A stretch of DNA of 64,000 nucleotides from Methylocystis sp. (GTDB lineage Bacteria > Pseudomonadota > Alphaproteobacteria > Rhizobiales > Beijerinckiaceae): positions 1-64,000 of the forward strand of contig NZ_JAKFWS010000016.1 in NCBI RefSeq assembly GCF_021731785.1. The letters run 5' to 3'. The first letter of the stretch is position 1. Each line of letters opens with the position of its first letter. Below are positions 18,497 through 28,269 of the stretch, piece after piece. The notes beneath the pieces were generated by a model. That model did no database searches, had not been told where the DNA came from, and saw only the letters and a list, made by a program, of their open reading frames with translations. Both the position numbers and the translations under genes were made by a program.

Positions 18497-19471
18497 ATGA
18501 GCACAGACGCGTTGTCGGATGTCCTCTCCGCCGTGCGTTTATCCGGCTCGGTCTTTTTCGACGTTACCGCCAAATCGCCGTGGGTTGCGGAAGCGCCGCC
18601 TGCAGCGCAGATTGCCAACGAGGTGACGCCTGGCGCCCAGCATGCGATCGAGTATCATGTCGTCACTCGCGGCTCGTGCTGGATATCGCTCATCAGTGAA
18701 GCTGTATTCGGGCCGGTCAGACTCGAGGAAGGGGACATAGCTGTCATCCCGCATGGCGACCCGCATGTCGTGTCAAGTGCGCCGGGTATGCGCGCCGAAC
18801 CGAACTTGGACATGCACCGGCGGCCCGAGGATGCCAACGCATTGCCTTTCGCATTGCGGACCGGCGGCGAAGGTGCAAGCGACACCCATGTGATTTGCGG
18901 CTTCTTCAGTTGCGACGCGCGTCCTTTCAATCCGTTGCTCGACTCACTGCCGCGCTTCATGCGGCTGCGGCGTGACGACTCACAAGGCCTGCTTGACCAA
19001 TTCATTCGCTTCGCAGCCGCCGAAACGGAGAACAAACGCGCCGGCAGCCAAAGCGTGCTCAACCGCCTATCGGAACTGATGTTTGTCGAAGTGATTCGGT
19101 TGCATATGGATCAGCTTGCGAACAACAGCACCGGCTGGCTGGCAGGATTACGTGATCCCCTGGTCGGTCGCGCGCTAACGTTGTTGCACGCGCGACCTAC
19201 GCACGCCTGGACTCTGGAGGAACTCGCAGCGCAAGCCGCCGCCTCACGTTCAGTCCTGGCCGATCGATTTTCTCAGCTAGTGGGTTGTCCGCCGATTCAG
19301 TATCTGACCCAATGGCGCATGCAGATCGCTGCCAAGCGGCTGGCGGATCCCGGCGTCAAGGTTGCCGCCGTAGCGCATGAAATCGGCTACGAGTCAGAAG
19401 CTGCATTCAGCCGGGCGTTCAAGAAGATCGTCGGCCGATCGCCGAGCCAATGGCGAACCGGTTTAAGTTAA
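18497..19471 (+). CDS. AraC-family transcriptional regulator with cupin sensor
   Basis: 324-residue regulator. The N-terminal cupin-type ligand domain covers about residues 10-200 (IEYHVVTRGSCWISL, then EEGDIAVIPHGDPHVV); the C-terminal AraC double helix-turn-helix covers about 215-320 (LEELAAQAAASRSVLADRF, then KVAAVAHEIGYESEAAFSRA and FKKIVGRSPSQWR). This architecture (cupin_6 plus AraC) usually controls an adjacent divergent gene, here the methyltransferase. The inducer is unknown. Confidence 0.9.
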   Translation: MSTDALSDVLSAVRLSGSVFFDVTAKSPWVAEAPPAAQIANEVTPGAQHAIEYHVVTRGSCWISLISEAVFGPVRLEEGDIAVIPHGDPHVVSSAPGMRAEPNLDMHRRPEDANALPFALRTGGEGASDTHVICGFFSCDARPFNPLLDSLPRFMRLRRDDSQGLLDQFIRFAAAETENKRAGSQSVLNRLSELMFVEVIRLHMDQLANNSTGWLAGLRDPLVGRALTLLHARPTHAWTLEELAAQAAASRSVLADRFSQLVGCPPIQYLTQWRMQIAAKRLADPGVKVAAVAHEIGYESEAAFSRAFKKIVGRSPSQWRTGLS

Positions 19472-19566
19472 AGCCCGAATAGGATCACGGCGGCCCCGTT
19501 TGACATTACCCCGTAGTCGGGACCGGTTGCGTCTCAGGCCAAATGTCGGCATGTAGGGCGCAAACA

Positions 19567-19756
19567 CCTCCCCCTCGACGGGGGAGGCCGATCGCCGCAG
19601 GCGATCGGGTGGGGGTGGTAGCCAGGATTGCCTGGCGGTATCACCCCACCCCGAGCCGCTGACGCGGCTCGACCCTCCCCAGCCAAAGTCGGCTGTTGCC
19701 AACTTTGGCCAATTTAAATGCGCAAACCGGGAACAGCCGGTTTGCGAGGGGAGGGT
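19567..19756. repeat. Composite palindromic intergenic repeat (six nested hairpins)
   Basis: The 326 bases between the AraC gene and mcd contain no gene but a chain of inverted repeats. They are CCTCCCCC/GGGGGAGG (19567-19587), CCGATCGCC/GGCGATCGG (19588-19608), GCCAGG/CCTGGC (19621-19636) inside a GTGGGG/CCCCAC arm pair, CGAGCCGC/GCGGCTCG (19652-19671), GCCAAAGT/ACTTTGGC (19682-19709) and CGCAAACCGG/CCGGTTTGCG (19721-19746). The last two are enclosed by ACCCTCCCC (19672-19680) and GGGGAGGGT (19748-19756). It looks like a REP/BIME-type or MITE-like element rather than a regulatory site. Confidence 0.75.
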
Positions 19757-19797
19757 AGGCATCCGCCCCATGTGGGCTCTCATTTCGGAAAGAAAGA

Positions 19798-21471
19798 ATG
19801 ACCGCAGCCGTCGCGACGAAACTTGAAGCCGCCGATTGGACCAGCGACGCGAAAGAGGCGCTCGCCGCCGTCGAGGCGCTTTACAAGGATGCGCTGGCGA
19901 GCCTGCGCGCCAGAGACTCACGCGACGGCAAGATCGCCAATGATCTGTTCGAGGCCGATCAGCACGCCGCGCACGGGCTCGCCTGGCTTGCGACCTATGT
20001 GCAGGGCCTGCGCGAACTGATCGATTACGCTGAGCGCCTCTCCGGCGAGGGCGCCTATGGCGAGACCGAGGAGCTGTTGAACCAGATCGGCTTCGCCGAA
20101 TTCCTCGCGCAAGTTTATGGCGGCATACCGATGAGCCAGGGCGAGATCGTCCGGCTCAGTGATTTCGGGCTCACCAGCCAGCAGATCGCGGAACGGCGTC
20201 CCGCCTCGGTCGACCGGCTGATCCTTACCGGCAATACGCCGGCGAACCGCGCCCGCCTCGCCGAACTCATCGACCATCACGCGGCGGCGGAGACCATCGG
20301 CGCGTCGGGCCTCGACGAGACGCTCGAGGCGATCCGCAGCGAGATGCGCAAATTCGCCACCGCGAATGTCACGCCCTATGCGCAGGATTGGCATTCGAAG
20401 AACGACTACATCCCGCTCGAGGTGATCTCCGGCCTCGCCGAACTCGGCGTCTTCGGCCTGACGATTCCAGACGAATATGGCGGCTCCGGCATGGGCAAGA
20501 TCGCCATGTGCGTCGTCTCCGAGGAATTGTCGCGCGCCTATATCGGCGTCGGCTCGCTCGGCACGCGCTCGGAAATCGCCGGCGAACTCATCCTGGTCGG
20601 CGGCACGCCGGCGCAGAAGGAGAAATATCTCCCCAAGATCGCCTCGGGCGAAATCCTGCCGACCGCGGTTTTCACCGAGCCCAACAACGGCTCCGACCTC
20701 GCCGGGCTGCGCACCCGCGCGACGCTCGAAGGCGGCGCCTATAAGGTTTTTGGCAACAAGACCTGGATCACCCATCCGGTGCGCGCCGATCTGATGACGC
20801 TGCTCGTGCGCACCAACCCGAACGAGAAGGGCTACAAGGGCCTTTCCATGCTGCTCGCCGAGAAGCCGCGCGGCACCGATAGCGATCCTTTCCCCGCCAA
20901 GGGCATGACCGGCGGCGAGATCGAAGTGCTCGGCTATCGCGGCATGAAGGAGTTCGAGATCGGCTTCGACAATTTCGAAGTTCCGGCCGAAAACCTTCTC
21001 GGCGGCGAGGAGGGCAGGGGCTTCAAGCAGCTCATGGAGACCTTCGAGTCGGCCCGCATCCAGACGGCGGCGCGCGCGCTCGGCGTCGCCCAATGCGCCC
21101 TCGATCTCGGACTGAAATACGCCAAGGAGCGCATCCAGTTCGGCAAGCCGCTGTTCTCCTTCCCGCGCGTCTTCAACAAGATCGTCTCCATGGCGGTCGA
21201 GATCCATATCGCCCGCCAGATCACCTATTTCGCCGCGCGCGAGAAGGACGAGGGCAAGCGCTGCGACCTTGAGGCCGGCATGGCGAAGCTGCTCGGCGCC
21301 CGCGTCGCATGGGCTGCGGCGGACAACGCCTTGCAGATCCACGGCGGCAATGGCTTTGCGCTCGAATATCCGGTCTCGCGCGTGCTTTGCGACGCCCGCA
21401 TCCTCAATATTTTCGAAGGCGCCGCGGAAATTCAGGCGCAGGTGATCGCGCGGCGGCTGCTGGAGGGGTAA
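19798..21471 (+). CDS. mcd: (2S)-methylsuccinyl-CoA dehydrogenase (ethylmalonyl-CoA pathway)
   Basis: 557-residue acyl-CoA dehydrogenase. The C-terminal 390 residues form the standard FAD fold (IPDEYGGSGMGKIAM, TEPNNGSDLAGLRTRA, NKTWITHPVRADLM, and near the end IHGGNGFALEYPVSRV with FEGAAEIQAQVIARRLLEG). The extra N-terminal domain of about 160 residues (WTSDAKEALAAVEALYKDAL, FGLTSQQIAERRPASVDRL) is what distinguishes methylsuccinyl-CoA dehydrogenase from ordinary 380-residue enzymes. Mcd oxidises methylsuccinyl-CoA to mesaconyl-CoA, regenerating glyoxylate in serine-cycle methylotrophs. AAAGAAAGA precedes the ATG. Other pathway genes (ccr, ecm, mch) are not in the window. Confidence 0.85.
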   Translation: MTAAVATKLEAADWTSDAKEALAAVEALYKDALASLRARDSRDGKIANDLFEADQHAAHGLAWLATYVQGLRELIDYAERLSGEGAYGETEELLNQIGFAEFLAQVYGGIPMSQGEIVRLSDFGLTSQQIAERRPASVDRLILTGNTPANRARLAELIDHHAAAETIGASGLDETLEAIRSEMRKFATANVTPYAQDWHSKNDYIPLEVISGLAELGVFGLTIPDEYGGSGMGKIAMCVVSEELSRAYIGVGSLGTRSEIAGELILVGGTPAQKEKYLPKIASGEILPTAVFTEPNNGSDLAGLRTRATLEGGAYKVFGNKTWITHPVRADLMTLLVRTNPNEKGYKGLSMLLAEKPRGTDSDPFPAKGMTGGEIEVLGYRGMKEFEIGFDNFEVPAENLLGGEEGRGFKQLMETFESARIQTAARALGVAQCALDLGLKYAKERIQFGKPLFSFPRVFNKIVSMAVEIHIARQITYFAAREKDEGKRCDLEAGMAKLLGARVAWAAADNALQIHGGNGFALEYPVSRVLCDARILNIFEGAAEIQAQVIARRLLEG

Positions 21472-21502
21472 GGGCGGCGGACGAGAATGGGGAACGGGCG
21501 AA

Positions 21503-21741
21503 ATGCCGGTCATCTTTCGACAGGACGGCTTTCGCTTCTTTTTCTATTCAAACGAGGCAGCCCGCTCGAGCCGATCCATGTGCATGTGCGAAAAGGCGAG
21601 GGCGACGCGAAGTTTTGGCTTTCGCCCGTCAGCCTCGCCGCCAGCGATGGTTTTGACGCGCGGACCTTGCGCCAATTGGAGAAAATCGTCCAGGATCGCG
21701 CAACTTTCATAGAAAGGGCCTGGCATGAGCATTTCGGCTAA
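21503..21741 (+). pseudogene. DUF4160 protein gene, frameshifted
   Basis: The first 18 codons from ATG 21503 read MPVIFRQDGFRFFFYSNE, the classic opening of DUF4160 proteins. The expected continuation (SPLEPIHVHVRKGEGDAKFW, later LRQLEKIVQDRATFIERAW) is in another frame from about 21558 to the stop at 21741. Adding one base near 21556-21558, where GAGGC would become GAGGGC, restores a full 80-residue protein. The gene overlaps the DUF2442 start by 17 bases, the normal arrangement of this toxin/antitoxin-like pair. It may be a true inactivation or a sequencing indel. Confidence 0.75.
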
Positions 21742-21976
21742 GTCCCTACGCTTTGACGACGATAGCATGTGGGTCGAACTGTCCGACGGACGCACGCTCG
21801 GCGTGCCGCTCGTTTGGTTCCCGCGTCTTCTGCATGCGACGCTGGCGCAGCGCCTCGCTTATGAGATCAGCCGCAAAGGGCTGCATTGGGACGAGCTCGA
21901 CGAGGACATCTCCATCGAAGGACTGCTCGCCGGCCGGGGCGACGAGACGCGACACACGCCGGTGGCGGCGCAGTAG
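21725..21976 (+). CDS. DUF2442 domain protein
   Basis: 83-residue protein with the DUF2442 pattern: LRFDDDSMWVELSDGRTLGVPL, then WFPRLLHAT and a C-terminal HWDELDEDISIEGLLAG. DUF2442 proteins are commonly encoded right after DUF4160 genes, and the pair is often listed among putative type II toxin-antitoxin modules with unproven activity. The ATG lies inside the end of the DUF4160 gene, suggesting translational coupling. The reading frame here is intact although its partner is frameshifted. Confidence 0.82.
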   Translation: MSISAKSLRFDDDSMWVELSDGRTLGVPLVWFPRLLHATLAQRLAYEISRKGLHWDELDEDISIEGLLAGRGDETRHTPVAAQ

Positions 21977-22197
21977 GGCGCGAGGAGCGCCGACGGCGAG
22001 GGCGGAGCCGATGAGTGAGGGGGAGATCGCACTCACGTCCGCCAACGAAAACCCGGGGCCATCCACGGTCTGCTCTTTTCACCCTTGCCCCCAAATCGCA
22101 ATCAGCGCGCCACCGCGCGCATTGAGTCGCCTGCGCGAAGCAAAAAAGGCGGAGCAGACGGCGGTCATTTTGATAATGACCTGCTTGCGCGCATAAT

Positions 22198-22398
22198 ATG
22201 GCCATGCGCGAAACTGATCAATTTACGTCGAGAATTGAGCCGGACCCGCTCTGCGCTGGGCGGTTTCGTTGGACTGTTTGCGAAGGGACCCAGATTCATC
22301 TGCGGTCCCCACATGCCTACGACACGAAGCGCGAAGCTGAGCAGGAAGCAGATAAGGCTCTGCAAAAGCTCGCGTCCACATGGACGGGCAAGCGCTGA
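22198..22398 (+). CDS. Small conserved-looking protein of unknown function
   Basis: 66-residue protein: DQFTSRIEPDPLCAGRFRWTV, then CEGTQIHLRSPHAYDTKREAEQEA as an edited continuation across neighbouring segments. The pattern of a short beta strand pair followed by a helix with KREAEQEADKALQKL resembles small rhizobial proteins of the DUF1508-like size class, but I cannot assign a family. A start at 22204 (second Met) is equally possible. The next gene follows after 49 bases on the same strand. Confidence 0.5.
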   Translation: MAMRETDQFTSRIEPDPLCAGRFRWTVCEGTQIHLRSPHAYDTKREAEQEADKALQKLASTWTGKR

Positions 22399-22447
22399 CC
22401 AAACCACAGCCTTCCTCGTTCGCGCCGGGCGCCTTACCTTTCCTGCC

Positions 22448-22879
22448 ATGACCAAGCGTGTTTATCGCCTCGTTGACGGCTCGCGTGGGCCGCGGCGGGA
22501 TTTCCGTATCACCGTCGGGCTGCGCGAAGGCTGGGAGGCGGAGGGGCGCGTCTATGACGTCTCGGAAGCGGTGCGCTGCGCGCACGCCTGGATGCGCCGC
22601 CGCGTCGAAGCGGGGCAGCCCGCGCTCTCCGGCATGTTCACCCGCGGCGAGGTGACCTACGCCTGGCGCAGAGACGACGGCGCCGTCGGCTCGGACCGCG
22701 AGCCGGTCGCGATATTCACCGGCGAAGCGGTGCACGCCTATCTGGGCTCCCTGCCCGATGCGCAGATCGAGGCGATGCTCAATGAGCTTGCTGGCGAACT
22801 CGGCGCCGCGCTAGGTCAGGAGCGCCTATATGTGGCCTTCTGCGACAAGACCTGGATTCTCGACTGCGGCGAGGGATAG
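22448..22879 (+). CDS. Hypothetical protein
   Basis: 143-residue soluble protein of mixed alpha/beta character, starting MTKRVYRLVDGSRGPRR and containing ITVGLREGWEAEGRVYDV, EVTYAWRRDDGAVG and YVAFCDKTWILDCGEG. No signal peptide, membrane helix or known motif. The start at 22448 is the ATG that removes a long low-complexity upstream extension. It is followed 62 bases later by a glutathione transferase gene on the same strand. Function unknown. Confidence 0.6.
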   Translation: MTKRVYRLVDGSRGPRRDFRITVGLREGWEAEGRVYDVSEAVRCAHAWMRRRVEAGQPALSGMFTRGEVTYAWRRDDGAVGSDREPVAIFTGEAVHAYLGSLPDAQIEAMLNELAGELGAALGQERLYVAFCDKTWILDCGEG

Positions 22880-22941
22880 GCGCGACCCTCCCGCGGGCCG
22901 CCACCCTATTCTAAGAGCGACTCCCACAATCGGAGGCCCTC

Positions 22942-23559
22942 ATGGTCACGCTCTATTACCATACCGGCGCATGCTCCCTTGCCCCTCACATTGCCCTCGA
23001 ATGGATCGGCGAGCCTTATGAGACCAAGGAGGTCGAGTTTGGCGACAAAGAATATTTGAAGGTCAATCCGGCGGGCGCGGTGCCGGCGCTCGACACCGGC
23101 GAAGGCTGGATACTCACTCAGGCGGCGGCGGTGTTACGCTACCTCTCCCGCCGCTACCCAAAAGCAGGAATCGCCGCAGACAGCTCGCCGCGCGACGAGG
23201 CCGAGGCGGACCGCTGGTCCTCCTTTATCACCGGCGATCTTCACCCCGCCTTTTTTTCGCTGTTCTCGCCCAACCGCTATACGCGCGCCCGCGAGAAGGA
23301 GGCCTTCGACGATGTGCGCGAGGCCGCCAAGGCGCTCGTGCGCAAGAAGTTCGACATTCTCGAAGCGCATCTTTCCGGGCGGCGCTACATGGTGGGCGAC
23401 AAGCGCAGCTATCTCGACGCCTATGTTTTTCCGATGGAGCGTTGGGCCGCATCGATGCTCGAGGACGGGCTGTCGAAATACCCAAGCGTCCGGAAACATC
23501 ATGACATGATGGCGGCGGACGAGGGGGTCAAGCGCGCGCTCGCCGCCGAAGGCGCATGA
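22942..23559 (+). CDS. Glutathione S-transferase family protein
   Basis: 205-residue GST. The thioredoxin-like N-terminal domain (residues 1-77) begins VTLYYHTGACSLAPHIALEW, with a probable catalytic Ser/Cys near residues 11-12, and has the cis-Pro in GAVPALD. The all-helical C-terminal domain contains the N-capping box in YMVGDKRSYLDAYVF. Most like bacterial beta-class GSTs; the substrate cannot be deduced. GGAGG lies 11 bases before the ATG. Confidence 0.9.
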   Translation: MVTLYYHTGACSLAPHIALEWIGEPYETKEVEFGDKEYLKVNPAGAVPALDTGEGWILTQAAAVLRYLSRRYPKAGIAADSSPRDEAEADRWSSFITGDLHPAFFSLFSPNRYTRAREKEAFDDVREAAKALVRKKFDILEAHLSGRRYMVGDKRSYLDAYVFPMERWAASMLEDGLSKYPSVRKHHDMMAADEGVKRALAAEGA

Positions 23560-23640
23560 CGTCTTGGATGAATGCTTCCGAGCTTGACCGCAACGGCTCG
23601 CGTGTGAAACCTGCACCGACGCGAAGGCTTGGAGTCGTTC

Positions 23641-24405
23641 ATGGGTCGGTTCAGCGGCAAAGTCGCGCTCGTCACGGGCGCTGCGAGAGGTCTCGGGCGG
23701 GTAACGGCGCTGGCCTTCGCGCGCGAGGGGGCGAGGGTCGCGCTCGCCGACATCGACGAGGCTGGCGGGCGCGAGACTCTCGACATGATCATCGCGGAAG
23801 GCGGCGAGGGGCTGTTCACGCTTGCCGACATGCGCGTCGAGCGGGACGTCGAAGCCATGGTCGCGAAGACAGTCGAAGCCTATGGTCGCCTCGACTGCGC
23901 GGTGAACAATGCCGGCGTCGTGCGCTTCAAGCCGATCGTCGAGGAGACGGAGGAAGGCTTCAATTTCCACATCGACGTCAATCTGCGCGGCGTGTTCTTT
24001 TGCATGAAACACCAGATCCGGCAGATGCGCCAGAACGGCGGCGGCGCCATCGTCAACCAATCTTCGATCACCGGCAGTCTCACCGGCAATCCGGCGGAAG
24101 GCGCCTATGCCGCCTCCAAAGGCGGCGTGGACGGCCTGACCAAGACGGTCGCGCTCGAGGTCGCCAAGGACAATATCAGCGTCAACGCCATCTGCGCCTG
24201 CGGAATCGATGCGCCGGGCGACGTGTTCCATCAATGGATGGAGAAGGAGGGCATCACCCCTGAGGAAGCGGGAAAGCTGTTTCCCATCGGGCGCATGGGC
24301 AAGGCCGAAGAGCTTACCGAGGCCGTGTTATTCCTGTGTTCGGAACAGGCGCGCTTCATCATCGGCCACCTGCTTGTCGTCGACGGCGGATGGATCGCTC
24401 GCTGA
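23641..24405 (+). CDS. Short-chain dehydrogenase/reductase
   Basis: 254-residue NAD(P)-dependent oxidoreductase of the classical SDR family. The cofactor motif TGAARGLG is at about residues 12-19, NNAG follows in the fourth strand region, and the catalytic Ser (VNQSSITGS) and Tyr-x-x-x-Lys (YAASK) are present; the end VDGGWIAR is typical. DID after the second strand suggests NAD preference. The ATG at 23641 has TTGGAG upstream; a TTG at 23629 is in frame but lacks one. Substrate unknown. Confidence 0.9.
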   Translation: MGRFSGKVALVTGAARGLGRVTALAFAREGARVALADIDEAGGRETLDMIIAEGGEGLFTLADMRVERDVEAMVAKTVEAYGRLDCAVNNAGVVRFKPIVEETEEGFNFHIDVNLRGVFFCMKHQIRQMRQNGGGAIVNQSSITGSLTGNPAEGAYAASKGGVDGLTKTVALEVAKDNISVNAICACGIDAPGDVFHQWMEKEGITPEEAGKLFPIGRMGKAEELTEAVLFLCSEQARFIIGHLLVVDGGWIAR

Positions 24406-24475
24406 AGACTTATTGCACCCTTGATTATCAGCCCGGCCTCCCGTAACGTCCCTCGGTTAGCAGGGAAACGCAGAC

Positions 24476-24523
24476 ATGCGCGCAATTCTCGTATCTCGAG
24501 CGCCAGGAACGGAGCGGGGCTAG
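24476..24523 (+). CDS. ilvB leader peptide (attenuation)
   Basis: A 15-codon open frame encoding MRAILVSRAPGTERG, with consecutive Ile, Leu and Val codons at positions 4-6, preceded by AGGGAAA. It lies 102 bases before ilvB and just upstream of an intrinsic terminator. This is the layout of leader-peptide attenuation: stalling at Ile, Leu or Val codons would favour an antiterminator. Three branched-chain codons in a row, one for each end product, is strong circumstantial evidence. Confidence 0.75.
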   Translation: MRAILVSRAPGTERG

Positions 24524-24575
24524 GCCCGGCCTCCGCCAGCGGCGCTTGACCCAAGGCCCCAAGAGGGCCTTTTTT
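24516..24575 (+). promoter_or_regulatory. Transcription attenuator of ilvB
   Basis: The terminator is AAGGCCC (24553-24559), loop CAAGA, GGGCCTT (24565-24571), then a T run to 24575. Upstream, GGGGC at 24516-24520 overlaps the end of the leader peptide and can pair with GCCCC at 24556-24560, which would trap the left arm of the terminator. This gives the two mutually exclusive structures an attenuator needs. Ribosome position on the leader peptide would choose between them. Confidence 0.72.
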
Positions 24576-24624
24576 GTTGCCCGAAACCCAGTCCACGCAG
24601 CGAGTAGCAAGACGGAAAGAGACG

Positions 24625-26397
24625 ATGTCGAAGGAAATGACCGGCGCCGAAATGGTGGTCGAAGCCCTGAAGGACCAGGGCGTGGAGATTATTTTCGGCT
24701 ATCCCGGCGGCGCCGTCCTTCCGATCTATGACGCGCTGTTCCATCAGGACAAGGTGCAGCACATTCTCGTGCGCCATGAGCAGGGCGCGGCTCACGCCGC
24801 CGAGGGCTATGCGCGTTCCTCGGGCAAGGTCGGCGTGCTGCTCGTTACCTCGGGTCCGGGGGCCACCAATACGGTAACGGGCCTGACCGACGCGCTGATG
24901 GACTCGATTCCGGTCGTCTGCATCACCGGCCAGGTGCCGACGCATCTCATCGGCTCGGACGCCTTTCAGGAATGCGACACGGTCGGCATCACCCGCCACT
25001 GCACGAAGCACAATTATCTCGTCAAGAACGTCGCCGATCTGCCGCGCGTGCTGCATGAGGCTTTCTATGTGGCCTCGTCCGGCCGGCCCGGCCCCGTGGT
25101 CATCGACATCCCCAAGGACGTGCAGTTTGCGCGCGGCGTCTACGCGCCGCCGCGCAGCGCAGCGCACAAGACCTATCATCCCAAGCTCGACGCCGACTTG
25201 GAGACGGTCCAGCAGGCGGTGCGGATGATGGCGGCGGCCGAGCGTCCGATTTTTTATACGGGCGGCGGCGTCATCAACTCAGGACCTGCGGCCTCAACCC
25301 TGTTGCGAGAACTCGTCGGCCTCACGGGGTTTCCGATCACCTCGACGTTGATGGGGCTTGGCGCCTATCCCGGATCGGGCGAGAACTGGCTCGGCATGCT
25401 CGGCATGCACGGCACCTGGGAAGCCAATCACGCCATGCATGACTGCGATCTGATGATCGCGGTCGGCGCGCGCTTCGACGACCGCATCACCGGGCGTCTC
25501 GACGCCTTTTCGCCGGGCTCGAAAAAAATCCACATCGACATCGATCGTTCGTCGATCAACAAGAACGTCAAAGTCGATCTCGCCATCGTCGGCGATTGCG
25601 CCCATGTGCTCGAAGCCATGGTGCGGCTATGGCGCGCCGAGGCGATGAGCGCCGATAAGCAGCCGCTCGATCATTGGTGGGCGAAGATCGATGAGTGGCG
25701 CGCCAAAAAATCGCTCGCATTCCGCAATTCGGAAACGGCGATCAAGCCGCAACATGCGGTGCAGCGGCTCTATGCGCTGACCAAGGATCGCGACGTCTAC
25801 GTCACGACCGAGGTCGGGCAGCATCAGATGTGGGCGGCCCAGCATTATCATTTTGAAGAGCCCAACCGCTGGATGACGTCAGGCGGTCTCGGCACGATGG
25901 GTTACGGTCTGCCGGCGGCGATCGGCGCGCAGCTCGCGCACCCCGGGTCACTCGTGATCGACATCGCCGGCGAAGCCTCGATCCTGATGTGCATCCAGGA
26001 GATGTCGACGGCGATCCAATACCGCCTGCCGGTGAAGATCTTCATCCTCAACAACGAATATATGGGCATGGTGCGCCAGTGGCAGGAGCTGCTGCATGGC
26101 GGCCGCTATTCCCACAGCTACTCCGAAGCGCTCCCCGATTTCGTCAAGCTTGCTGAAGCGTTCGGCGCCAAGGGCATCCGCTGCGCCGATCCCGCATCGC
26201 TCGACGCGGCGATAAAGGAGATGATCGACTACGACGGACCGGTGATTTTCGACTGTGTCGTCGACAAGGTCGAGAACTGCTTCCCGATGATCCCGTCGGG
26301 CAAGGCGCACAACGACATGCTGCTCGCCGATCTTTGCGACGACGCCGGAATTGAGATCGGCGCGGTGATCGATGAAAAGGGAAAGATGCTTGTCTAG
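24625..26397 (+). CDS. ilvB: Acetolactate synthase large subunit
   Basis: 590-residue thiamine-diphosphate enzyme that makes acetolactate or acetohydroxybutyrate, the first common step of Val, Leu and Ile synthesis. The catalytic Glu is in [16 protein letters not shown] (near residue 51), the FAD/ThDP domains follow, and the ThDP-binding motif reads [12 protein letters not shown]. In most enzymes this motif begins GDG-or GDA-like; here the Asp after Gly is Glu, and [15 protein letters not shown] follows. The ATG at 25 bases after the GGAAAGA region gives [15 protein letters not shown]. ilvN and ilvC follow on the same strand. Confidence 0.95.
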   Translation: MSKEMTGAEMVVEALKDQGVEIIFGYPGGAVLPIYDALFHQDKVQHILVRHEQGAAHAAEGYARSSGKVGVLLVTSGPGATNTVTGLTDALMDSIPVVCITGQVPTHLIGSDAFQECDTVGITRHCTKHNYLVKNVADLPRVLHEAFYVASSGRPGPVVIDIPKDVQFARGVYAPPRSAAHKTYHPKLDADLETVQQAVRMMAAAERPIFYTGGGVINSGPAASTLLRELVGLTGFPITSTLMGLGAYPGSGENWLGMLGMHGTWEANHAMHDCDLMIAVGARFDDRITGRLDAFSPGSKKIHIDIDRSSINKNVKVDLAIVGDCAHVLEAMVRLWRAEAMSADKQPLDHWWAKIDEWRAKKSLAFRNSETAIKPQHAVQRLYALTKDRDVYVTTEVGQHQMWAAQHYHFEEPNRWMTSGGLGTMGYGLPAAIGAQLAHPGSLVIDIAGEASILMCIQEMSTAIQYRLPVKIFILNNEYMGMVRQWQELLHGGRYSHSYSEALPDFVKLAEAFGAKGIRCADPASLDAAIKEMIDYDGPVIFDCVVDKVENCFPMIPSGKAHNDMLLADLCDDAGIEIGAVIDEKGKMLV

Positions 26398-26477
26398 GCA
26401 GTCGCGCTTCGGCAATCGGCAGCGTATGAACTGCAACTGACTGCCGACCGCCGATTTGCCGACTGCCAGGAAAAAAG

Positions 26478-27029
26478 ATGAACGCCCCTGCTTCTCCGCC
26501 TTCCCCATACGCCGCCGCGGCGACGAACTCCAAGGTCGAGTCGCATACGCTCTCCGTGCTCGTCGACAATGAGCCGGGCGTGTTGGCGCGGGTCGTCGGC
26601 CTGTTTTCGGGCCGGGGCTACAATATCGAAAGCCTCACGGTCGCCGAAGTCGCCCATGCCGAACATCTCTCGCGCATCACCATTCTGACCTCCGGCGCGC
26701 CGGAGACCATTGACCAGATCCATCATCAGCTCGAGCGCCTCGTTCCCGTGCATCAGGTGACCGACCTCACCGTGTCGCAGCGGTCGCTCGAACGCGAGCT
26801 CGCCATGGTCAAGGTCAAGGGCAGGGGCGAGCATCGCACCTTCGCGCTGCAACTCGCGAAAGCGTTTCGCGCCCGCATTGTCGACGCGACCACCGAGAGC
26901 TTCATCTTCGAACTGACCGGCAAGCCGCATAAGATCGACGAGTTTGTCGACCTGATGCGCCCGATCGGACTCGTCGAGGTGTCCCGCACCGGAGTGGCGG
27001 CGATCTCGCGCGGGCCGGAGCCGATCTAA
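26478..27029 (+). CDS. ilvN: Acetolactate synthase small (regulatory) subunit
   Basis: 183-residue regulatory subunit. The N-terminal ACT domain (SHTLSVLVDNEPGVLARVVG, then GRGYNIESLTV) binds valine for feedback inhibition; the C-terminal ALS_ss_C domain continues from REIAMVKVKG-like sequence (here RELAMVKVKG) to EVSRTGVAAISRG. A 25-residue Ala/Pro/Ser-rich N-terminal extension precedes the ACT domain. An AGGAAAAAAG site precedes the start. It lies 80 bases after ilvB. Confidence 0.95.
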   Translation: MNAPASPPSPYAAAATNSKVESHTLSVLVDNEPGVLARVVGLFSGRGYNIESLTVAEVAHAEHLSRITILTSGAPETIDQIHHQLERLVPVHQVTDLTVSQRSLERELAMVKVKGRGEHRTFALQLAKAFRARIVDATTESFIFELTGKPHKIDEFVDLMRPIGLVEVSRTGVAAISRGPEPI

Positions 27030-28169
<1,140 letters not shown>

Positions 28170-28269
28170 CGCATAATGATCCCAAAAAGGCGAGGGCGCA
28201 CTGGGGTTTGGCAGATTTCTGACCGGGCCGTTAGCGCAACGACGAATGCGTCGCCGTAGCGGGGGATGA

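Noticed and set aside
19918..21513. Long minus-strand open frame opposite mcd
   Set aside because: It mirrors the codons of a clear acyl-CoA dehydrogenase and shows no domain of its own.
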